Positions 59,268-64,000 of a stretch of DNA of 64,000 nucleotides are shown here, one piece after another. The position numbers and the translations under genes are program-made. Location: NCBI RefSeq assembly GCF_024699945.1, contig NZ_JAJOMY010000001.1:1612001-1676000 (forward strand), written 5' to 3'. How positions within the stretch are numbered: the first letter of the stretch is position 1; each line of letters begins with the position of its first letter. Origin of the DNA: Phenylobacterium sp. J426 (GTDB taxonomy: Bacteria; Pseudomonadota; Alphaproteobacteria; Caulobacterales; Caulobacteraceae). The notes beneath the pieces are model-generated. The model saw only the letters and a program-made list of their open reading frames with translations, was not told where the DNA came from and did no database searches.

Positions 59268-60867
59268 CTTCGGCTTCACTCGAAGCGACATCGTCGAACA
59301 GGTCGTCGCTGTGCTCAGCCACCTGAGATTCTATGAACGCGATCTCCTCCGCAGTCAGCCCATACCGCTCGTAAAGCTGAGAGTCGGTCCAAACGTGGTC
59401 TAGCGGTAGATCCGGTATGAAGGCATAGACGTGTTTAGGAGCGTCTTGGGTCGACTTCCGAAGAGAAACAAGAAACCGGGCAAATCTGGTGCGAAGATAG
59501 CTCGCATAATTCCTTGCCTCACATTCAGAGTCGAAGAGGCCCGCGACTAGGTAACTCTCGGTACAAGCCGTTCCCGGCTCTGCGACAATCGGCTTGCTCA
59601 GAAATTTGGTCTCAACGGCGGCGCTTGTTCCCTGAACACGGGTCATCAGCACCTTCCATTTGTCGATCCACGCAGCGTTCGCTGGGATGTCCGCGCGTTC
59701 AACCCAGCTGATTCTCTGGGACCCGAAGAGCTTCACGGGATGAGCGAGGCGAGTGGGCTCCGCCTTGCCGTGGAAGAATGTGCGGAGTCCAAACGGCTTT
59801 TGGCTGGAGACACGGGCATCAAGGGTGGGCTCACCCTTCGCCCTGACCTTCTCTAGAATTGGCACGGCCTCGTTCCGCCGCACGAGGATGTCATATGCAT
59901 CGAGATGACGAGCTACAGCAGGGCCGGTGGGCTCCCCGTCCCAAATCGTTTCAACTGTACAAGGTCCGTTGTGCTCGCGGTCCCAGACGAAGTACGAAAT
60001 GCCACCTCGAATTTTGACGCCGGGGAACGCCTCGTAGAGTTTCGGATAATCTACGATAGCTCTGAGACGCTTATCTGACAGCATGCGCTCTCGATAACTG
60101 TCGAGCCCTTTGCCGCCCGCCATCCAACGCGATGGGGTAACGAACACGGCGTAGCGGGGCTCAAGCGCAAGCGCCTGTTCTACGAATTTCTGATAAATCG
60201 GTGCGGCGCTGGTACCGAAACCGCCGTCATCCAGCTGGTACGGCGGGTTGCCGATAATGACGTCAAACTGCATGTCGTCCCCAAACCACTCGGCCACCCG
60301 AGCGTGGATGTTATTCGTGTGGATAAAGGCATAGGCGTGGGTCTCCCTACCCTCGCCTCGGTCGAGCGTTTCCTTACTGGCTCCGCAGAAACTGCATCGA
60401 TCGTTTCGCCAAGCATGCTCGGTACGGCCGAACCAGATATTGCCGTCGCTGTCGGCGAAGCTCCTCGCGATCGAGTGTTCGCCGTCGGCGTGCTTGGAGC
60501 AATAGAGGCTGCGGCGTGCGAGCAGGCTGGTTAGCTGCGTGATGCCGATGCCGAACAGTTGCCGCGTTAGAATATGATCAACCCGGCGCTGCAGGTCGGG
60601 GATCTCGTCCTTTAGACCATCGATGAGCCGGGTGGCGATTTCCCGAAGAAAGACGCCTGACTTGCTACAAGGGTCGAGAAAGCGGATCGAACTATCCGCC
60701 CAGATATTAGCGCCGCCGTTGCTCGCCGCCCATGCCCGAGCCAGTGCATCCAACATTCGATTGGCAAAATCCGGCGGGGTGAACACCTCGTCGTTCGAGA
60801 GATTGGCAATACAGGTCAAAACATCGGGATTGCGACCCCTCAGCGTGAACCCCGCCTGTGAACTCAT
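59260..60867 (-). CDS. Eco57I-like N6-adenine DNA methyltransferase with NPPY
   Basis: A 535-residue methylase. VFTPPDFANRMLDALARAWA is motif X. FLDPCSKSGVFLREIATRLI is motif I with a degenerate SAM loop (Lys for Gly). FDVIIGNPPYQL gives the catalytic NPPY at 207-210. A zinc-ribbon-like insert has Cys123, 158 and 161 (CSFCGAS). A target-recognition C-terminal half follows. GGGGGAG precedes ATG 60867. It overlaps the helicase gene by 8 bp. It probably modifies the site cut by the helicase. Confidence 0.87.
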   Translation of the reverse strand: MSSQAGFTLRGRNPDVLTCIANLSNDEVFTPPDFANRMLDALARAWAASNGGANIWADSSIRFLDPCSKSGVFLREIATRLIDGLKDEIPDLQRRVDHILTRQLFGIGITQLTSLLARRSLYCSKHADGEHSIARSFADSDGNIWFGRTEHAWRNDRCSFCGASKETLDRGEGRETHAYAFIHTNNIHARVAEWFGDDMQFDVIIGNPPYQLDDGGFGTSAAPIYQKFVEQALALEPRYAVFVTPSRWMAGGKGLDSYRERMLSDKRLRAIVDYPKLYEAFPGVKIRGGISYFVWDREHNGPCTVETIWDGEPTGPAVARHLDAYDILVRRNEAVPILEKVRAKGEPTLDARVSSQKPFGLRTFFHGKAEPTRLAHPVKLFGSQRISWVERADIPANAAWIDKWKVLMTRVQGTSAAVETKFLSKPIVAEPGTACTESYLVAGLFDSECEARNYASYLRTRFARFLVSLRKSTQDAPKHVYAFIPDLPLDHVWTDSQLYERYGLTAEEIAFIESQVAEHSDDLFDDVASSEAEDE

Positions 60868-60877
60868 GTGGCTCCCC

Positions 60878-61510
60878 CTAGGCATTCCCGCTGGCCAGAT
60901 CACGCACGGTCATGGGCGGGTATGTCGTAGTAGGCTCGAAGATTTCGTTTCTGCCGACCCGGGCGAACAGCGATCCCTTCGCGCTAAAGCTAGCCATGCC
61001 AGTGAGCACATCGAGTCGGAAGTCCCGTCGCTGGAACTTACCCTTCCCGATGTAACCCCATTCCACAACGTTGATGGGTGCGCCGCTCGTCTCCCGCATG
61101 GTCATAGCGTCGCCATGCACGAGATTGAGCGAGAGCACGAAGGACGCTGCCCGATACATCTCGTCCGCTTCAGACACACTGAGATAGTCGGCGAAGACCT
61201 CCAGCATGTTCGTGCGGCATTCGGCGATGTTATCCGCCAGCAATTCGATCCCATAGCAGCACATCAACGCCAGCAGCGCGTAGTGCCGCCGCTCGAAGTC
61301 GGACTTGCCGAACCTCGACTCGACGGCAGCCAGCTTGCGCTGGAGAACTGGGACGAGGAAGTTGCCGCTGCCACAAGCGGGCTCAAGGAAACGAGCATCG
61401 ATGCGCTCAGTCTCGCCCTTAACGAGGTCGAGCATCCTTTCGACCAGCCAGCTAGGCGTGAACACCTCGCCGTGGTCGGCGACGCGCTTCTTCGACTTGA
61501 TCAAGCTCAT
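60878..61510 (-). CDS. Small SAM-binding DNA methylase subunit without NPPY
   Basis: A 210-residue protein. VADHGEVFTPSWLVERMLDL is motif X, and FLEPACGSGNFLVPVLQRKL (41-60) is a canonical motif I. The following helices and VHGDAMTMRE fit the methylase core, but no N/DPPY motif IV is present before the end at PPMTVRDLASGNA. It lies 10 bp before the larger methylase, so the two may form a heterodimer: intact SAM site here, catalytic NPPY there. ATG 61510 (MSLIKSKKRV) is preferred over a longer frame to 61849, which is low-complexity. Confidence 0.75.
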   Translation of the reverse strand: MSLIKSKKRVADHGEVFTPSWLVERMLDLVKGETERIDARFLEPACGSGNFLVPVLQRKLAAVESRFGKSDFERRHYALLALMCCYGIELLADNIAECRTNMLEVFADYLSVSEADEMYRAASFVLSLNLVHGDAMTMRETSGAPINVVEWGYIGKGKFQRRDFRLDVLTGMASFSAKGSLFARVGRNEIFEPTTTYPPMTVRDLASGNA

Positions 61511-61921
61511 CGACGATGCCCCGCTACAGGCGTCATCTGGACTCGATCTGCCGCAGGGTCGTTGCTTAGAGGCGTCGTGCGCAGGGCGAACTGGCGCGTA
61601 GAGCGGCGCATTTGGATGCTCGCGTGCGTCGGGGGTTGGCGGCGGCAAGAAGGGGCGATGGTAGTCAAGCCGGTCTATCGGCTCTGCGCGACGTCTCCAA
61701 GAGGCATCTCCGAGCCTTCGCGAGGCGGGAATCGCGGAACGCCGCGCACGCGAAGGTAGGGTGGGGTCGCCCGCATTTCCCGCCGCATCGACAACTGCAT
61801 GACGCGCTGAAGGGTGGGGCGGGAGCCAAGCGCCAGTCTCGGCACGCATAGGCCCGACCAGCCCGCCTAATTTCGAGAACGGCTCCGATTTCGCAGAGTC
61901 GCTTTCACCAAGATCACCACA
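61511..61921. other. Gene-free stretch between the methylase operon and the HTH gene
   Basis: 411 bp. Reading frames here are low-complexity and shared between strands, so I see no convincing gene. The middle is high-GC, the right part A+T-richer like the island. The promoter of the minus-strand methylase operon must lie here. I see no repeat or RNA structure of note. Confidence 0.5.
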
Positions 61922-62146
61922 ATGGAAAAGTTAGTACGGGGCTTCGTCCCGGCGTCTATGGCAGACCTACAGTTACTATCCGTCGATCAAGCGCTCGCGC
62001 TACTCGGGGTTGGGCGCACATCCTTCTATGAGTTGATATCCCAAGGCCGCATAGCACCCGTAAAACTAGGCCGCCGAACCCTTATAAGAGCCGCTGATCT
62101 CCAAACTTTTATCGCCGGGCTTCCACCTGTTGGAGGTGCGCTATGA
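61922..62146 (+). CDS. Excisionase/AlpA-like helix-turn-helix DNA-binding protein
   Basis: A 74-residue protein with a MerR/HTH_17 domain: LLSVDQALALLGVGRTSFYE, then LISQGRIAPVKLGRRTLIRA, then ADLQTFIAGL. This is the wing-helix layout of excisionases and AlpA regulators. ATG 61958 is a possible shorter start. Its stop overlaps the next gene (ATGA). No integrase is nearby; it may lie beyond the IS. Confidence 0.82.
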   Translation: MEKLVRGFVPASMADLQLLSVDQALALLGVGRTSFYELISQGRIAPVKLGRRTLIRAADLQTFIAGLPPVGGAL

Positions 62147-62517
62147 AGCTCCGGTTAGACTCCCTTAGACCGCCCGAGGAAGAGTTTGATCTAAGGGTTC
62201 TTAAGCCTCGTTCGGCAGACCGACTGAGGCTTAGCGGCGCTAAGCCGCGCTCAACCTGCCTTCCTTCCGCTAACCGCCACCGGAATGAGGATAGGCTTAG
62301 GCTGGGGCGAGCTAGAAAGCTCCTTAAACGCAACCACCCTTCAGTCGATACCGAGCTTTTAGCAGGGCTTATAAGAACCCTGTCGCGTGGCGACGGAGAG
62401 CGAAGAAATGCGGGCTCGGCTACGGATTCGCGATGGGTGCAGGTTCGGGTAACCGGTGCGATCCTGCGGCTTCTAAGTGCGGATTCCGACGTGATCGCGC
62501 CCGCCGTTCCGATTTGA
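62143..62517 (+). pseudogene. Hypothetical gene apparently cut off by the IS21 element
   Basis: 124 codons coupled to the HTH gene by ATGA. The first ~112 codons are island-like, with many TTA, CTT and CTA Leu codons (MKLRLDSLRPPEEEFDLRVL). From about 62483 the frame runs into the first 23-bp IS end repeat, and the C-terminus SDVIAPAVPI is IS-derived. So the true 3' end has been lost. No domain is recognised. Confidence 0.6.
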
Positions 62518-62597
62518 TGCCGCCCACCATTCCGAAGTGATCCCGCCCACCGTTCCGGGATAACGCCGCCCAGGATTCCGGGATGATCCCGCCCAGG
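62483..62597. repeat. Five tandem 23-bp repeats at the left end of the IS21 element
   Basis: Units at 62483-62505, 62506-62528, 62529-62551, 62552-62574 and 62575-62597. All share the pattern (A/G)TTCCG-N12-GCCC-N2; for example unit 3 starts ATTCCGAAGTGATCCC and unit 5 ATTCCGGGATGATCCC. Multiple end repeats bound by transposase are normal at IS21-family termini. Confidence 0.85.
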
Positions 62598-62656
62598 CGG
62601 CCCGGCGGTCCAGGCCTTCGCCGACGCTAGGCTCTCCTCCTTTCGAGGAGAGGCCG

Positions 62657-64000
62657 ATGCCGACGGAGAGGATTGCGATGCGCCGCGTGCGCGAGATGTT
62701 GAGGCTGCGCCTGGACGCCGGGCTTGGCGGGCGGGAGATCGCCCGCCGGATGGGGATCGCCCCGTCGACGTTCCGCGAGATGACGCGGCGCTTCGAAGAA
62801 TCCGGTCTCGCCTGGCCGTTGCCGTTGGATCTGACGGACAGCGAGCTGGAAGACCGGCTCTACGGCGAGAGCAGGACAAAGCAGGGCTTCCGTCGGCGCG
62901 CCGAGCCGGACTGGGCGGCGCTCAACCGCGAGCTGAAGAAGAAGCACGTCACCCTGCAGATCCTGTGGGACGAGTACATCGAGGCTTATCCGGACGGCTA
63001 TCGCTACAGCCGATTTTGCGAGCTCTACCGCAGCTGGGAAGCCCGCCTGCCGGTGACGATGCGCCAGACGCATCTTGGCGGCGACAAGCTCTTCGTCGAC
63101 TACGCCGGCGACACCGTGCCGGTGATCATCGACCGCCGCAGCGGCAAGACACAGCCGGCGCACATCTTCGTCGGGGTGCTGGGCGCCTCCAGCCTGACCT
63201 TCGCCTGCGCCACCTGGAGCGAGAAGCTCCCCGACTGGGTCGACGGCCACGTGCAGGCCTTCGCCTTCTTCGGCGGCGCGCCGCGGCTGCTGGTGCCGGA
63301 CAACCCCAAAGTGGCGATCATCAAGGCCTGCCTCTACGACCCGCAGGTCAATCGCACCTACGGCGAGCTGGCCGCCCACTACGACACCGCGGTGCTGCCG
63401 GCGCGGCCCAGGCGGCCGCGGGACAAGGCCAAGGTGGAAGCCGCAGTGCGGATCGCCGAGCGTTGGCTGCTCGGCAAGCTGCGCCATCGACGCTTCTACA
63501 GCCTGGCCGAGGTGAACGCCGCCCTGGGCGAGCTGCTGGTCTGGCTCAACGAGCAGCAGGTCCGGCGTTATCAGCGCCGCACCCGTCGCCAGCTCTTCGC
63601 GGAGATCGACGCCCCGCGGCTTAAAGCCCTGCCGGCCGAGCCCTATGCCCTCGCCGAATGGCGCGTGCGCAAGGTGGGGCTGGACTACCACGTCGACGTC
63701 GACGGCCACTTCTACTCCGTCCCCTACCGTCACGCCCGCGAGACGGTGGAGGTGCGGCTCACCGCCCGCGCCGTGGAGATCTTCCTGCACGGCGAGCGCA
63801 TCGCCGCCCACCTGCGTGGCTCCGGCGACGGCAAACACACCACGCTCAGCGAGCACATGCCGGCCAGCCACCGCCGCTACAGCGACTGGACCATCGAGCG
63901 GATCCTGAGCGAGGCGCGGGCCTGCGGCCCTTCCGTGGCGCTGCTCTGCCAGGTGATCCTCGAGCACCGGCCGCACCCCGAACAGGGCTTCCGCACCACG
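62657..64000 (+). CDS. istA: IS21-family transposase IstA, N-terminal 448 residues (3' end outside window)
   Basis: The frame stays open from ATG 62657 (after AGGAG, 62646-62650) to the right edge. The N-terminal HTH is GLGGREIARRMGIAPSTFRE. The DDE core is Asp148 in LFVDYAGDTVPV, Asp215 in LLVPDNPKVAI and Glu261 in KAKVEAAVRIAERW. A C-terminal domain typical of IstA follows (DVDGHFYSVPYRHARETVEV). Nothing is broken in the visible part. Confidence 0.94.
   Translation, partial: MPTERIAMRRVREMLRLRLDAGLGGREIARRMGIAPSTFREMTRRFEESGLAWPLPLDLTDSELEDRLYGESRTKQGFRRRAEPDWAALNRELKKKHVTLQILWDEYIEAYPDGYRYSRFCELYRSWEARLPVTMRQTHLGGDKLFVDYAGDTVPVIIDRRSGKTQPAHIFVGVLGASSLTFACATWSEKLPDWVDGHVQAFAFFGGAPRLLVPDNPKVAIIKACLYDPQVNRTYGELAAHYDTAVLPARPRRPRDKAKVEAAVRIAERWLLGKLRHRRFYSLAEVNAALGELLVWLNEQQVRRYQRRTRRQLFAEIDAPRLKALPAEPYALAEWRVRKVGLDYHVDVDGHFYSVPYRHARETVEVRLTARAVEIFLHGERIAAHLRGSGDGKHTTLSEHMPASHRRYSDWTIERILSEARACGPSVALLCQVILEHRPHPEQGFRTT

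Larger units (their letters stand above)
62483..64000 (+). mobile_element. IS21-family insertion sequence, left part (right end outside window)
   Basis: Left terminal repeats followed by istA, which runs off the window. istB (the ATPase helper) is expected downstream. The true outermost base may lie a little left of 62483. The insertion interrupts the ORF at 62143. Its GC content matches the core, unlike the island it sits in. Confidence 0.85.

Noticed and set aside
53462-62517. Prophage
   Set aside because: No capsid, terminase, portal or tail genes; only recombination, defence and regulatory genes are visible.

Overview
The window is high-GC chromosomal DNA, most likely from the Caulobacteraceae (Caulobacter or Phenylobacterium type). 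I infer this from several things read directly: an imuA-imuB-dnaE2 mutagenesis operon behind an alphaproteobacterial SOS box (GAAC-N7-GAAC), Entner-Doudoroff genes zwf / pgl-edd-glk-eda, a serC-serA pair with a structured leader, a COQ9 gene, and a TonB-dependent receptor. About 53 kb looks like core or lineage-typical genome. The last ~10.7 kb (from about 53.26 kb) is a lower-GC genomic island.

Layout. 0-5 kb: purK 3' end, a membrane protein/XRE regulator pair with a palindromic operator, coq9, rpsU (apparently with a CTG start), ftsH. 4.8-8.4 kb: folP and thiD (each with an apparent one-base frameshift), nucleotidyltransferase, GNAT, PhzF-like isomerase. 8.4-14 kb: two related small secreted proteins, small hypotheticals, a hybrid histidine kinase, membrane proteins, an EamA transporter. 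14-19 kb: serC-serA, a glutathione transferase, a MoaD/ThiS-like protein next to a frameshifted BNR-repeat protein. 19.2-24.6 kb: imuA-imuB-dnaE2. 24.6-29.7 kb: TPR-Asp/Asn hydroxylase, outer-membrane beta-barrel receptor, carboxylesterase. 29.8-35.6 kb: NHEJ genes ku and ligD, separated by a serralysin-type metalloprotease and a lipoprotein. 35.6-47.6 kb: carbon metabolism (otsB-otsA, zwf, GH15 hydrolase, pyk, pgl, edd, glk, eda), which takes glucose to pyruvate through the Entner-Doudoroff route and makes and possibly recycles trehalose. 47.6-53 kb: acyl-CoA genes (acyl-CoA dehydrogenase, enoyl-CoA hydratase, CoA-transferase, and a Cys-less thiolase paired with a DUF35 zinc-ribbon protein).

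Island. It starts beside a sequence matching the 3' end of a tRNA-Ser gene. It carries a DUF262-HEPN two-gene unit, a divergent serine recombinase coupled to a papain-like cysteine peptidase, a three-gene restriction-modification-like operon (small SAM-binding methylase, Eco57I-like methylase with NPPY, and a GIY-YIG/T5orf172 plus DExH helicase), an excisionase-like HTH gene, and a truncated ORF. The ORF is cut by an IS21-family element that has five 23-bp tandem end repeats and runs off the right edge. The DUF262-HEPN and split-methylase/helicase units are the best candidates for under-described defence systems.

A caution applies to the whole window: six apparent one-base indels, all in G/C homopolymer runs, break four otherwise intact genes (folP, thiD, the BNR gene and the island helicase). 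Their pattern suggests sequence error more than real decay.
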